Shown piece by piece: positions 17,801-25,644 of a DNA stretch of 64,000 nt. The stretch comes from Martinezella hainanensis (GTDB taxonomy: Bacteria > Pseudomonadota > Alphaproteobacteria > Rhizobiales > Rhizobiaceae), in NCBI RefSeq assembly GCF_900094555.1, contig NZ_FMAC01000011.1, positions 109,085-173,084 of the forward strand. Direction: 5' to 3'. The notes beneath the pieces were generated by a model. It ran no database searches, had not been told where the DNA came from, and saw only the letters and a list, made by a program, of their open reading frames with translations. The position numbers were made by a program, and so were the translations under genes. How positions within the stretch are numbered: position 1 is the first letter of the stretch; each line of letters starts with the position of its first letter.

Positions 17801-20237
17801 AATCGGCCAGAATGCATTTGCGACTGCCGTTCAGTCCACCGCTCTCGGCGTCAACGCCAGTGCCAGCGGTGCGAGTGCGCTCGCGCTAGGCGCCAACGCC
17901 GCTGCAAGTAACGCGGATGACGTGGCGCTCGGCTCGGGCTCAGTGACCGCCGCAGCGGTCGGCACGGCCAGCACCGTGATCGGCACCACCACCTACAACT
18001 TCGCCGGCACGACCCCGGCTTCGACGGTCAGCGTCGGCGCCGTCGGCGCCGAGCGTACCATCACCAATGTCGCGGCGGGCAGGCTCAACAACGGTTCGAC
18101 GGATGCTATCAATGGTTCGCAGCTCTTTGCCACCAACCAGCAGGTGACGCAGAACACCACCGACATTACCACCATCAACGGCAATCTGACCAATCTCGGC
18201 AATACGATCAACAATATCGCCGGTGACACATCGACGACCTATACTGATGCAAACGGTAAGGGCATTCGATATGTGCGTACGAATGACAGGACCCTTGCCG
18301 TCAGCGATTCCTCCGCTCAAGGCATCGGCTCCACCGCTGTCGGCTACAATGCCACCTCGGTCGCCGACAATTCGCTTGCGCTTGGGATGAATAGCCAGGC
18401 CACCATCGTTGGCGGCGTGGCTCTTGGATCGGGATCGGTTGCCGATCGCGCCCTCGCTCCAGCCACCGGCCAGATCGCGGCCGGGCCGACGAACTTCATC
18501 CAATACAATACGACGGATAAAACGCTATTGGGCGCGGTCTCGGTCGGTTCGAGCACGTCTTATCGACAGATCATCAATGTTGCGGACGGCACCAGCGCGC
18601 AGGACGCCGTCACGGTTCGTCAGCTCCAGGGCGCCATCGCTTCGGTCGCAACGACGCCGAGCAAGTACTTCCATGCGAATTCGGCCGCTGGCGACTCCCT
18701 CGCCGTCGGTGCCGAATCGGTTGCTGTCGGCCCGACGACCGTCGTCAACGGCGATAACGGTATCGGTATCGGCAACGGTGCGGTTGTCGATCAGGTTGCC
18801 CCCGGCGGCACGGCCATCGGCCAGAATGCCCACGTCATGCTGGCTGATGGCGTAGCACTCGGCACGAACTCGCTGGCTGCGGGCGTCCAATCGGTGGCGC
18901 TCGGTGCCGGCTCGCAAGCCAACAACATCAACAGCGTTGCGCTGGGCGCGCAATCCGTAACAACAGTGGGCGCACAGACGAACTATACCGGCTTCGCGCT
19001 TACGAGCCCACAGACCTCTGTCGGCGAAGTATCGATCGGCTCGGCTGGTTCGGAACGCAAGCTGACCAATCTGGCAGCCGGTTCGGCTGACACCGATGCG
19101 GTGAATGTCAGCCAGCTCAAGGGTCTTGGCACCAACGTCACCAAGCTGATCGGGGGCAATACGACTGTGAACCCTGACGGGTCGATCACTGGCCCAACCT
19201 ACAACATCCAGGGCAACAGCTATAATACGGTCTACGATGCCTTCGGCGCGGTCGATAACACATTGACCAACATCACCAATGGCGGCGGCATCAAGTACTT
19301 CCATGCGAACTCCACGCTCGCAGACTCTCAGGCCTCAGGCACCGATAGCGTTGCGATCGGTCCACAGAGTGTCGCCAGCGGCGTGAGCAGCCTGGCAGCG
19401 GGCAACGGATCTACCGCGGTAGGGCAGGGCGCGGTCGCTCTGGGTCAGGGTGCTCAGGCTAATAATGCCAATGATGTGGCCTTGGGCTCCGGTTCCTCAA
19501 CGCAGGCTGCCGTCGGTACGGCCGGCGCCGACATTCAGGGTAAGCACTATGACTTTGCCGGCACCACGCCGGTCGGAACGGTGAGCGTGGGCGCCCCAGG
19601 GTCTGAAAGAACCATCACGAACGTCGCTGCCGGCCGCATTTCCGCCGGCAGCACCGACGCCATCAACGGATCGCAGCTTTATGCGACCAATCAGGCGATC
19701 GACAGCTTGCAGACGGGTGTCGGGACGATCACCAAGAACGCCGTTACCTATGACCTCAATCCCGATGGCAGCAAGAAGAACAGCATCACGCTGCAGGGCG
19801 GTGACGTCAATGCTCCGGTGGTCATCTCCAACGTCGGAAAGGGTGTCGCGCCAACGGATGCCGTGAATGTTGCCCAGTTGGGCGACAGCATCACCCAGGT
19901 CAAATCGTATACGGACACGGCAGCTGCCAATACGCTGACTGCGGCCAACAACTACACCGACCAGAAATTCGGCCAGCTGAACCAGGAACTTGGGGACGTC
20001 CGTTCCGAGGCAAGGCAGGCGGCCGCAATCGGACTTGCAGCGGCATCGCTTCGTTATGATGACCGTCCGGGCAAGGCGAGCGTGGCTCTCGGTGGCGGTG
20101 TCTGGCGAGGCGAGGGCGCGGTGGCCTTCGGCGCGGGTTACACCAGCGAGAACGGCCGCGTCCGGGCGAATTTGTCAGGTACGGCCGCCGGCGGACACGT
20201 GGGCGTCGGCGCTGGCGTCAGCTTCACCTTGAATTGA
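14847..20237 (+). CDS. Trimeric autotransporter adhesin (YadA-like)
   Basis: A 1796-residue surface protein. The N-terminus has an extended basic region and a hydrophobic signal segment ending in PAQAQ at about residue 87. The passenger consists of many 14-residue head repeats of the S-x-A-x-G form (A-x-A-I-G, A-V-A-L-G), interrupted by neck motifs (TNVAAGR, DAVNGSQLFATNQ) and coiled stalk segments. The C-terminal 75 residues form the YadA anchor (SVALGGGVWRGEGAVAFGAG and following strands). It would trimerise in the outer membrane and mediate adhesion or autoaggregation. Internal duplication of 624 bp is present. The last residue is Asn, not the usual Phe or Trp. Confidence 0.95.
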   Translation: MSECVGEHLQTKSRTGFARNFVSADRTDRSLRRRLMAVLRMASRVLGMRRKDMGPGSLGTSGNLHLASAIGGLAALTVLGLSAPAQAQYAAGGGTTTAANAVAIGNAATANNPNSVALGTSNSATGDASIAIGYSMGVNGLNAIGMGVFANATGVNALAVGGNARALADGASAYGVNTTANGANALALGSTATASGGASVAIGLSSNASSSNGAAIAMGVGSKANAGTGGGSPIAIGTNANASGTAPSGFTFESVALGSAATATGAWANAVGSSSSATGTGSSAFGTSATASANQTTAIGNGAAASALRGSAMGYLAKASNTDTIALGTNAAASGTNALAIGPTTVASGDFGVALGNQAQAVAGGGAVAIGSGALVANGATSGVALGNNANAGSNLATAVGPGANASGTGAVSMGSLAKATAINAVALGAGAAASQSNTLALGESSTASGVNSTSIGGGSVASGLQAVSLGINANGAGDNAIAIGTAAQATSAEAVAMGRNAVATGGKAVSIGSGNTAYGDGAVAIGDPSYASGTGAFTGGANNIANSDGTASATAANQASGAVAIGNNNKAIGQGSVALGNGSTAGASGFVGNIALGNGATATASSGDVALGSGSTTATAVGTPSAVIGGTTYTFQGTTPTSTVSVGAPGAERTITNVAAGRLNNASTDAVNGSQLFATNQAVDSVTTTVNNINGGAGIKYFHANSAGTDSSATGAESVAIGPLSVASGANAIAAGNASGASGLDSAAFGYIAKATGDFSTAMGADANATATSSTAIGQNAFATAVQATALGVNASASGASALALGANAAASNADDVALGSGSVTAVAVGTPNAVINGTTYTFQGTTPASTVSVGAVGAERTITNVAAGRISGSSTDAVNGSQLFATNQAVDAIGTTVNNINTGGGIKYFHANSTAADSSATGADSVAIGPLSTASGQNAIAAGNASGASGLDSAAFGYIAKATGDFSTAMGADANATATSSTAIGQNAFATAVQSTALGVNASASGASALALGANAAASNADDVALGSGSVTAAAVGTASTVIGTTTYNFAGTTPASTVSVGAVGAERTITNVAAGRLNNGSTDAINGSQLFATNQQVTQNTTDITTINGNLTNLGNTINNIAGDTSTTYTDANGKGIRYVRTNDRTLAVSDSSAQGIGSTAVGYNATSVADNSLALGMNSQATIVGGVALGSGSVADRALAPATGQIAAGPTNFIQYNTTDKTLLGAVSVGSSTSYRQIINVADGTSAQDAVTVRQLQGAIASVATTPSKYFHANSAAGDSLAVGAESVAVGPTTVVNGDNGIGIGNGAVVDQVAPGGTAIGQNAHVMLADGVALGTNSLAAGVQSVALGAGSQANNINSVALGAQSVTTVGAQTNYTGFALTSPQTSVGEVSIGSAGSERKLTNLAAGSADTDAVNVSQLKGLGTNVTKLIGGNTTVNPDGSITGPTYNIQGNSYNTVYDAFGAVDNTLTNITNGGGIKYFHANSTLADSQASGTDSVAIGPQSVASGVSSLAAGNGSTAVGQGAVALGQGAQANNANDVALGSGSSTQAAVGTAGADIQGKHYDFAGTTPVGTVSVGAPGSERTITNVAAGRISAGSTDAINGSQLYATNQAIDSLQTGVGTITKNAVTYDLNPDGSKKNSITLQGGDVNAPVVISNVGKGVAPTDAVNVAQLGDSITQVKSYTDTAAANTLTAANNYTDQKFGQLNQELGDVRSEARQAAAIGLAAASLRYDDRPGKASVALGGGVWRGEGAVAFGAGYTSENGRVRANLSGTAAGGHVGVGAGVSFTLN
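16743..18120 (+). repeat. Tandem 624-bp (208-residue) repeats inside the adhesin
   Basis: The segment starting near 16743 recurs at 17367 and again in part at 17991, each shift being 624 bp. Long stretches in 16950-17336 and 17574-17960 are nearly identical. Each unit contains a neck (TNVAAGR..., SQLFATNQ), the IKYFHANS segment and a block of head repeats. The third copy diverges after about 130 bases. Such in-frame units allow length variation by recombination. Confidence 0.85.
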
Positions 20238-20244
20238 GCCTGAC

Positions 20245-20820
20245 ATGTTCAAAGGAGCGCTTTTCGGCGTCCCGGCTATCATGGCTTGCATGCTCCTGTT
20301 CGGCTCGATCGCAGCCGGACAGGAGGTCGCTCTTCCCAACTATCGCATAAGACCTTCCGAGGTCGCCGTTCCACCGGAATTGAAGGCTGGCGACTATCAG
20401 AGGATCATTCGCCCGTTCGAAAACTGGACGCTGATCTGCGACGAAAACTTGAAGAGTCATCAGCGAGTTTGCAACGTCACGCAGATCATCGAGAACCAAT
20501 CGGGACAGGTCGCATTCAGTTGGTCGCTCGCGGCCACCAAAAAGGGCGATCCTTATATGATCTTGCGCGCTGCACCGGTTGCCAAGAGCGACGGCCGCTT
20601 CTTGCTGAAATTCGATGGCCGCAAGGAGCCGATACAAGTTCAGTTCAACGGGTGCAACAACACGGTTTGCGTCGGCATGCTGCCGGTCGGTCCCGCAATG
20701 CGCGAACAGATTTCCAAAAACACGGCGCCAACAATCTCCTATCCGACCACGGATGGGAACACGATCAGCGTGACCGCAAATCTCAAGGGCCTTTCCACAG
20801 CCGTTAAGGCGATAAAGTGA
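20245..20820 (+). CDS. IalB-family exported protein
   Basis: A 191-residue secreted or periplasmic protein with a signal peptide (LLFGSIAAGQ cleavage region). The family core is W-T-L-I-C-D at about 66-71, a second Cys in RVCNVTQII, and a C-N-N-T-V-C pair near residue 140. IalB (PF06776) was first named as a Bartonella invasion-associated protein and is widespread in Rhizobiales. It starts eight bases after the adhesin gene and belongs to the same operon. Confidence 0.8.
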   Translation: MFKGALFGVPAIMACMLLFGSIAAGQEVALPNYRIRPSEVAVPPELKAGDYQRIIRPFENWTLICDENLKSHQRVCNVTQIIENQSGQVAFSWSLAATKKGDPYMILRAAPVAKSDGRFLLKFDGRKEPIQVQFNGCNNTVCVGMLPVGPAMREQISKNTAPTISYPTTDGNTISVTANLKGLSTAVKAIK

Positions 20821-20836
20821 CGGACGGATTTTTTCA

Positions 20837-21532
20837 ATGAGCCAACAATCGATCCACGATCGCATCATGTCCCGAAACGCGAACGACGCGGCAATTCAGA
20901 ACCTAGCCGCCGAGCAAGCCAAGCCACGGCGACGCTGGTGGAAGGTGACCTCCCTATCGGTGCTTGCAATTGCGATCGCCGGCGCCATCGGCTACGCGGC
21001 TTTCCGATATGACGTGGTCGGCAATCTTTTGCCACAGCAGGCAATTGCCGCAGCAAATGACGGCAATCAAGCGCTGCCGGACACGCCGTTCCTGCAGCAC
21101 GCCAAACAGGCCGGCCTGCAATCCTGCTCGACCGTTTTCCCGGTTCTTGGGCAATTGCTGACGAACGGCACCCAATACAATGTCCAGTCGATCTGGAACA
21201 ATGAGGCAGCCGACAAGCATGCGGTGCAGGCATTGGTCGGGATGAATTACGCCACGCAGGGCTACAGCGGTCCGGCAGCCGGCATCGTATTCGCAGCACC
21301 CGTCGCATCCGGCTGCGAGGGTTCGATGGTTCGCGTGGCGCCGTTTACCGCCTCCTGCCCGGAAGTCTCGACCAAATTTCCGAACGGCAGCAAGCTCGTC
21401 AACAATCTCGGGCAGGTCGGCGTCTACGAACTCGGCAATGAGGGGGGCGAAGCAATGCTTTTGCCGACCGGAAGCGGCTGCGTCGTCATTTCCGTGGCCT
21501 CGGCAGCAGGAAAGCAAGGGAGCGCAAAATGA
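20837..21532 (+). CDS. Hypothetical single-span membrane protein
   Basis: A 231-residue protein with a basic cytoplasmic N-terminus (about 1-36), one transmembrane helix (about 37-58) and a periplasmic domain of about 170 residues. That domain holds four cysteines (SCSTVF, GCEGS, SCPEV, GCVVIS) that could form two disulfides. No named family is recognised. It overlaps the DUF4189 gene by four bases and is part of the adhesin operon. Confidence 0.75.
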   Translation: MSQQSIHDRIMSRNANDAAIQNLAAEQAKPRRRWWKVTSLSVLAIAIAGAIGYAAFRYDVVGNLLPQQAIAAANDGNQALPDTPFLQHAKQAGLQSCSTVFPVLGQLLTNGTQYNVQSIWNNEAADKHAVQALVGMNYATQGYSGPAAGIVFAAPVASGCEGSMVRVAPFTASCPEVSTKFPNGSKLVNNLGQVGVYELGNEGGEAMLLPTGSGCVVISVASAAGKQGSAK

Positions 21533-22002
21533 GATTGAAATCTGCAATTGCCGCGATAGGCATCCTGTTCGTCTCCACCGCCCATCCGTGGGCGGCCGAT
21601 CTCTTCACGACAGAACAGGCGCCGGTTCCTCCGCCTGAGGAGCGCGGCATATGGGCGGCCATCGCCTATTCCGCACCCGATGAAAAATACGGCTTCTTTT
21701 GGGGGGCCGACAAACGCCAGGAAGCCATGGATATCGCGCTCAAGCATTGCGAGCGGGACAAGGGTAACAGTTGCGTCGTGGTCAGCGTATTTCGCAATCA
21801 CCGGCACTGGGATGACGACGACAAGACCGGCTTTCCGTACAATCATTGCGGTGCCCTTGCCATCGGCAAGGAAAAACGTGATCGCGCCACACCTTGGAGC
21901 GCAAATTCGGCACCGACACGCCGCGAAGCTGAAGATCTCGCGCTTAAAGCATGTGAGCGCTCAGGTTCTCGCTGCACTGTCCGGGAGTGGGTATGCACCT
22001 GA
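21529..22002 (+). CDS. DUF4189 domain exported protein
   Basis: A 157-residue exported protein with signal peptide (VSTAHPWAAD). The DUF4189 pattern follows: WAAIAYS near 43, an aromatic-rich segment, AMDIALKHCE, CVVVSVF, then CGALAIG and ALKACERSGS, with paired cysteines. Domains of this family have about two internal W-A-A-I-A/A-L-x-x-C repeats. Function is unknown. The ATGA overlap with the preceding gene indicates coupling. Confidence 0.8.
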   Translation: MRLKSAIAAIGILFVSTAHPWAADLFTTEQAPVPPPEERGIWAAIAYSAPDEKYGFFWGADKRQEAMDIALKHCERDKGNSCVVVSVFRNHRHWDDDDKTGFPYNHCGALAIGKEKRDRATPWSANSAPTRREAEDLALKACERSGSRCTVREWVCT

Positions 22003-22076
22003 CCTGAACCCGCTGCCTTCGCTCATTATGGAACCGACCGCATAAGGTTGCACTTCAAGCCGAGAGATCCTATCCC

Positions 22077-22631
22077 TTGTCAAATTCCACATTTACTTCA
22101 TCCCGGATAGCTCGTCGCATATCTTATGCGATGCTTGCCTTTGTCTGTGCGGGCATTGCTTCTTCGGCCTTTGCGCAATCGGCTCTGCCAAACGGCGCAT
22201 CGAGCCTGCAGGAGACCTACCAGGACTGGCGCGTTGCCTGCAGTCAACGCGACAAGGCGTCGGCATGCACGATTTCGCAAGATCAAACCCAGCAAAACGG
22301 CCAGAGGCTGCTTGCCGTCGAAATGCAGATACGTCCTGACGGCGGCGCACTTGCAACGCTGCTGCTGCCCTTCGGAATCGTCCTCGACTCGGGCGTGACG
22401 CCGAACATCGATGATCAGCCGCCTTTGAAGCCAGTGCGTTTTCGCACCTGTTTGCCTAACGGCTGCATTGCCTTGCTTCCGGTCGACGCTGCAACACTTG
22501 GCAAATTGCGAACCGGCTCGCGCTTGAACCTGAAGGTCGTTGCCGATGGCGGCAACGCACTCGGCTTCCAGGTGTCCCTGCAAGGTTTTTCGGCGGCTGC
22601 AGATCGCGTGGCCGCTTTGGGCGCCCGATAG
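22077..22631 (+). CDS. IalB-family exported protein (second copy)
   Basis: A 184-residue protein with signal peptide (IASSAFAQS). The mature part has the IalB pattern YQDWRVACSQ, ACTISQDQ, a middle hydrophobic LLLPFGIVLDSGV and the Cys pair TCLPNGC. It is closer to the classical IalB form than the first copy in this locus. The start is TTG at 22077, 74 bases after the DUF4189 stop; no in-frame ATG gives a full signal peptide. Probably the last gene of the adhesin-associated operon. Confidence 0.82.
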   Translation: MSNSTFTSSRIARRISYAMLAFVCAGIASSAFAQSALPNGASSLQETYQDWRVACSQRDKASACTISQDQTQQNGQRLLAVEMQIRPDGGALATLLLPFGIVLDSGVTPNIDDQPPLKPVRFRTCLPNGCIALLPVDAATLGKLRTGSRLNLKVVADGGNALGFQVSLQGFSAAADRVAALGAR

Positions 22632-22753
22632 AAGCCGCATCTTCACGCTGTGCGGATGCGCTATCTCGCGGGGCTGTGAATTCCAGCATCTTCGGGAACG
22701 GCAATTTGCCGCTCTCGCAACAGAGTTTGACGGCTCGCTATCGGACACATCCG

Positions 22754-23383
22754 CTAGCGAGGCTCTTTCAGGAGCAGTCCGTGCAAAACAAGATCGATGT
22801 GTGCCTTGAGATAGCTTGCCTTGTCGAGAGTTCGTCGCTCGTCGAAAAGCAGCTTGAAGAACAGAAAGGCGATAGCAGGCGCCACGACTGCATCGGCGAA
22901 TGCGGCGGGGGCTGCTCGGAACTCCCCAAGCCTTACCCCTTCATCGATAAGCGACTGCATTTGATGCTCGAGAGGATCGATAAATATGTCGTGGTGCCGA
23001 TCGACGATATGTGGGAACCGCGAACCTTCCGCAATGACGAACCTCATCAATTCCCGCAATTTGCGATCGTTAATTATGAGATCATAGATCAGCTCGATAT
23101 TTTTCTGAAGCCGCTCCGTAACGGTCCCCTTCAGCTCGTTTCCGCTTATCAATAGATCTTCGAGGGGTGTCGAGATGTGTCGGATCATTGCTTCGAAAAG
23201 CTGTTCCTTGGTCTCGAAATAAACGTAGACGGTTCCCTTCGTTACTCCAATCCTGCTGGCTATATCTTCGACGCGCGTCGCGACGTAGCCGCGCTCGACG
23301 AATTCTTCAAACGCAGCATCCAGGATCTGAACGGGGCGACGGGCCTTCTGCTCCGCACGTGTCAGTTTCTTCGTATCAGGCAT
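22754..23383 (-). CDS. TetR family repressor of the RND efflux operon
   Basis: A 209-residue regulator. Residues about 12-58 form the TetR DNA-binding domain with RVEDIASRIGVTKGTVYVYFETKEQLFEAM. The C-terminal helical part is of the AcrR-like type (TetR_C). It is divergent from the two-adaptor RND operon and the shared spacer holds a matching palindrome. AAGGTGAG precedes the ATG. It probably represses the pump and itself, released by pump substrates. Confidence 0.9.
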   Translation of the reverse strand: MPDTKKLTRAEQKARRPVQILDAAFEEFVERGYVATRVEDIASRIGVTKGTVYVYFETKEQLFEAMIRHISTPLEDLLISGNELKGTVTERLQKNIELIYDLIINDRKLRELMRFVIAEGSRFPHIVDRHHDIFIDPLEHQMQSLIDEGVRLGEFRAAPAAFADAVVAPAIAFLFFKLLFDERRTLDKASYLKAHIDLVLHGLLLKEPR

Positions 23384-23409
23384 ATCTCACCTTGAGCGCT
23401 ATTCGTGGT

Positions 23410-23419
23410 TTGACGTCAA
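23410..23419. promoter_or_regulatory. TTGACGTCAA palindrome in the TetR-RND spacer
   Basis: A perfect 10-bp palindrome 10 bases from the main candidate TetR operator. It shares the TTGAC half-element with it and may be a secondary repressor site. Confidence 0.4.
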
Positions 23420-23429
23420 TATATTTTCA

Positions 23430-23449
23430 TTGACTTCCTAGTCAGTCAA
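23430..23449. promoter_or_regulatory. Candidate TetR operator over divergent promoters
   Basis: TTGACTTCCTAGTCAGTCAA is an inverted repeat whose halves match at 8 of 10 positions. TTGACT-type palindromes are common operators of AcrR-like TetR proteins. Its left TTGACT could be the -35 element for the RND operon, with TATTCG at 23453-23458 as -10 and a 17-base spacer. Read on the other strand the right arm gives TTGACT for the tetR gene. Binding would block both promoters. Confidence 0.6.
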
Positions 23450-23488
23450 TAATATTCGTCTGCCGAACGGATGCAAGAGGTCAAATTC

Positions 23489-24565
23489 ATGAAAACTGTC
23501 CTTGTCGTCGCCTGGCTCAGTGTCAGTGCCGTCGCGCTTGCCTCATGCGAAAAGCAAAGCGCGAGTGAGACAAAGCCGAAGAACGTGGAGACCGTCGTGG
23601 CCAAAGTCACGCCGGTCGTGGAAAGCAACTCCATCACCGGCGAAGTCAGTGCTCGGGTCGAGAGTGATCTTTCCTTCAGAGTCAGCGGGCGTATTGTCGA
23701 GCGCCTCGTCGATGTCGGCTCCACGGTCAAGGCGGGGCAGGTGCTTGCGCGCATGGACGCCGAAGAGCAGAAAGCTGATCTGGGTGTCGCCACCGCGAAC
23801 CTGCAGTCGGCGCTCGCCCAGCAAACGCAGGCTCAGCTCGCCTTCGACCGGCAGCAGAACCTCTTCAAGACGCAGGTTACGACCCGCGCCGCGCTCGATC
23901 AGGCCCAGGAAACGCTGTTGACTGCTCAGGGCAGTGTTAAGTCGGCGCAGGCCCAGCTCGACACCAGCCAGGATGCGCTTTCCTATACGGAACTGCGCGC
24001 TGATGCCGACGGTGTGATTACCGCGAGAAACGCCGAGGTAGGCCAGGTCGCGCAAGCCGCCCAGCTGGTTTTCACACTTGCGCATGACGGTCCGCGGGAC
24101 GCGGTCTTCAACGTCTTTGAATCCCTTTATCTGGGCCGCAATCTTGAAAACAAGGTGGCTGTCAGCCTCCTTTCTGCGCCGTCTCACAGGATGGAGGCTT
24201 CCGTCCGCGAAATCTCGCCCACGATCGACTCGTCGACCGGGACGATCAGGGTCAAGGTAGGTCTCGAAGGGGCGCCGGACATGCAGCTTGGCGCTCCGGT
24301 CATCGGCCTGTTTCGGTCCACTGCAAGGGACGCAATCGAATTGCCTTGGTCGGCAATGACGTCAAAAAGCGGCAAGCCCGCCGTCTGGATCGTCGATCCC
24401 GCCTCGTCGAGCGTATCGCTTCGTCAAATCGATGTCTCCGGCTATGAAACCGGCCGCTTTGCGGTGCGGGCGGGGGTATCGCCGGGCGAGATCGTCGTCG
24501 CCGACGGCGCGAAATTCCTGCGACCAGGCCAGGCCGTCACATACGACAAGGGAGCCGCACAATGA
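23489..24565 (+). CDS. RND efflux periplasmic adaptor (lipoprotein), first of two
   Basis: A 358-residue membrane-fusion protein. The signal peptide ends in a lipobox (VALASC), so it is probably a lipoprotein on the periplasmic face of the inner membrane. It shows the biotinyl-lipoyl halves (ESDLSFRVSGRIVERLVDVG and the DGVITARNAEVGQVA segment), a coiled-coil hairpin between them, and a beta-barrel domain. The ATG at 23489 fits the signal peptide; an upstream reading from 23471 would add six residues. It overlaps the second adaptor gene by four bases. Confidence 0.9.
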   Translation: MKTVLVVAWLSVSAVALASCEKQSASETKPKNVETVVAKVTPVVESNSITGEVSARVESDLSFRVSGRIVERLVDVGSTVKAGQVLARMDAEEQKADLGVATANLQSALAQQTQAQLAFDRQQNLFKTQVTTRAALDQAQETLLTAQGSVKSAQAQLDTSQDALSYTELRADADGVITARNAEVGQVAQAAQLVFTLAHDGPRDAVFNVFESLYLGRNLENKVAVSLLSAPSHRMEASVREISPTIDSSTGTIRVKVGLEGAPDMQLGAPVIGLFRSTARDAIELPWSAMTSKSGKPAVWIVDPASSSVSLRQIDVSGYETGRFAVRAGVSPGEIVVADGAKFLRPGQAVTYDKGAAQ

Positions 24566-25632
24566 ATATCCGCATCACAGCCGGCCTTGCGATCCTCGGC
24601 TCATTGCTGCTGACCTCTTGCGAGAAGCAGGATGAAGCCCATTACGAGCCGCCGCGCCCCGTGCTTTCCGTTGTGGCCAAATCCACCGCGGCTTCCGCGC
24701 TGACCCTGCCGGGAACAGTCGAAGCCAAGATCGAGACCCAACTGGCATTTCGGGTCTTGGGACGGGTTATCGCGCGCAAGGTCAGTGTCGGCGATATCGT
24801 CAAGAAGGGTGATGTCGTTGCCGCCATCGATCCGCTTTCGCTCGAGCTCGCAGTCAAGAGTTCGCAGTCCGAGCTTTCCAATGCCGAGGCGCAACTGGTA
24901 AATGCCGCATCCACCGAGGAGCGCCAACGGTCCTTGCTCGAGAGCCGATCGGGAAGTGAAGCGGCCTACGAAGAGGCAGAACTTGGGCGCAAGAGTGCGA
25001 GCGCTTCGGTTGCCAAGGCACAGGCCAATCTGGACAAGGCCGAAGAGCAACTGGGCTATGCGCAGCTTCGCGCGGAATTCGACGGCGTCGTGACCGCGAC
25101 CTCAGCCGAAGTGGGCCAGGTCGTCTCCGCGGGCCAGAGCATTGCCACTGTCGCGCGCCCCGACCAGCGCGATGCCATCATCGACATACCCGTGGCAAGC
25201 TTTGACGGTCTCAAGGTGGGGTCGCCCTTCGAGGTTGCGCTCCAGCTCGACCCGACCATTCGCGCGAGCGGTGTCGTCAGAGAGATCGCCCCGGAAGCCG
25301 AGGCGACGACCCGTACGCGGCGCACGAAGATCACGCTCATCGATCCGCCCGCCGCGTTTCGCCTGGGTTCCGTCATTACCGCGACCGCGACTGTTGTTGC
25401 GGATCCGATGATCCTGCTGCCGTCCTCGTCCGTGCTGATGAAGGACGGGAAGCCAAACGTCTGGGTTGTCGATACCACGGCTCGCAAAGTCTCCATTCGC
25501 GTGATCAAGATCGACGGAGACCTCGTCGAAGGTGGTTCGGTGAGGATTGCCGAAGGCATCAGCCCTGGCGAACGCATCGTCGTTGCCGGAGTTCACAAGC
25601 TTGCAGACGGCCAGGCCGTCAGGGTAGATTAA
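24562..25632 (+). CDS. RND efflux periplasmic adaptor (lipoprotein), second of two
   Basis: A 356-residue membrane-fusion protein with lipobox LLLTSC at about 16-21. The layout matches the first adaptor: lipoyl half (LAFRVLGRVIARKVSVGD), helical hairpin, second lipoyl half (DGVVTATSAEVGQVV) and beta-barrel. Two adjacent adaptors feeding one RND pump is the arrangement of TriABC of Pseudomonas, where both are required. It is translationally coupled to the gene before it and 12 bases ahead of the pump gene. Confidence 0.9.
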   Translation: MNIRITAGLAILGSLLLTSCEKQDEAHYEPPRPVLSVVAKSTAASALTLPGTVEAKIETQLAFRVLGRVIARKVSVGDIVKKGDVVAAIDPLSLELAVKSSQSELSNAEAQLVNAASTEERQRSLLESRSGSEAAYEEAELGRKSASASVAKAQANLDKAEEQLGYAQLRAEFDGVVTATSAEVGQVVSAGQSIATVARPDQRDAIIDIPVASFDGLKVGSPFEVALQLDPTIRASGVVREIAPEAEATTRTRRTKITLIDPPAAFRLGSVITATATVVADPMILLPSSSVLMKDGKPNVWVVDTTARKVSIRVIKIDGDLVEGGSVRIAEGISPGERIVVAGVHKLADGQAVRVD

Positions 25633-25644
25633 GGAAAGATCCCC

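Noticed and set aside
18525..19304. 259-residue minus-strand frame inside the adhesin
   Set aside because: Repetitive GC-rich head-repeat DNA gives long open frames on the opposite strand; no protein-like features.
15100..20000. Repetitive DNA considered as CRISPR or minisatellite array
   Set aside because: The periodicity is of in-frame protein repeats within one long coding region with variable spacing; there are no uniform short repeats with unique spacers.
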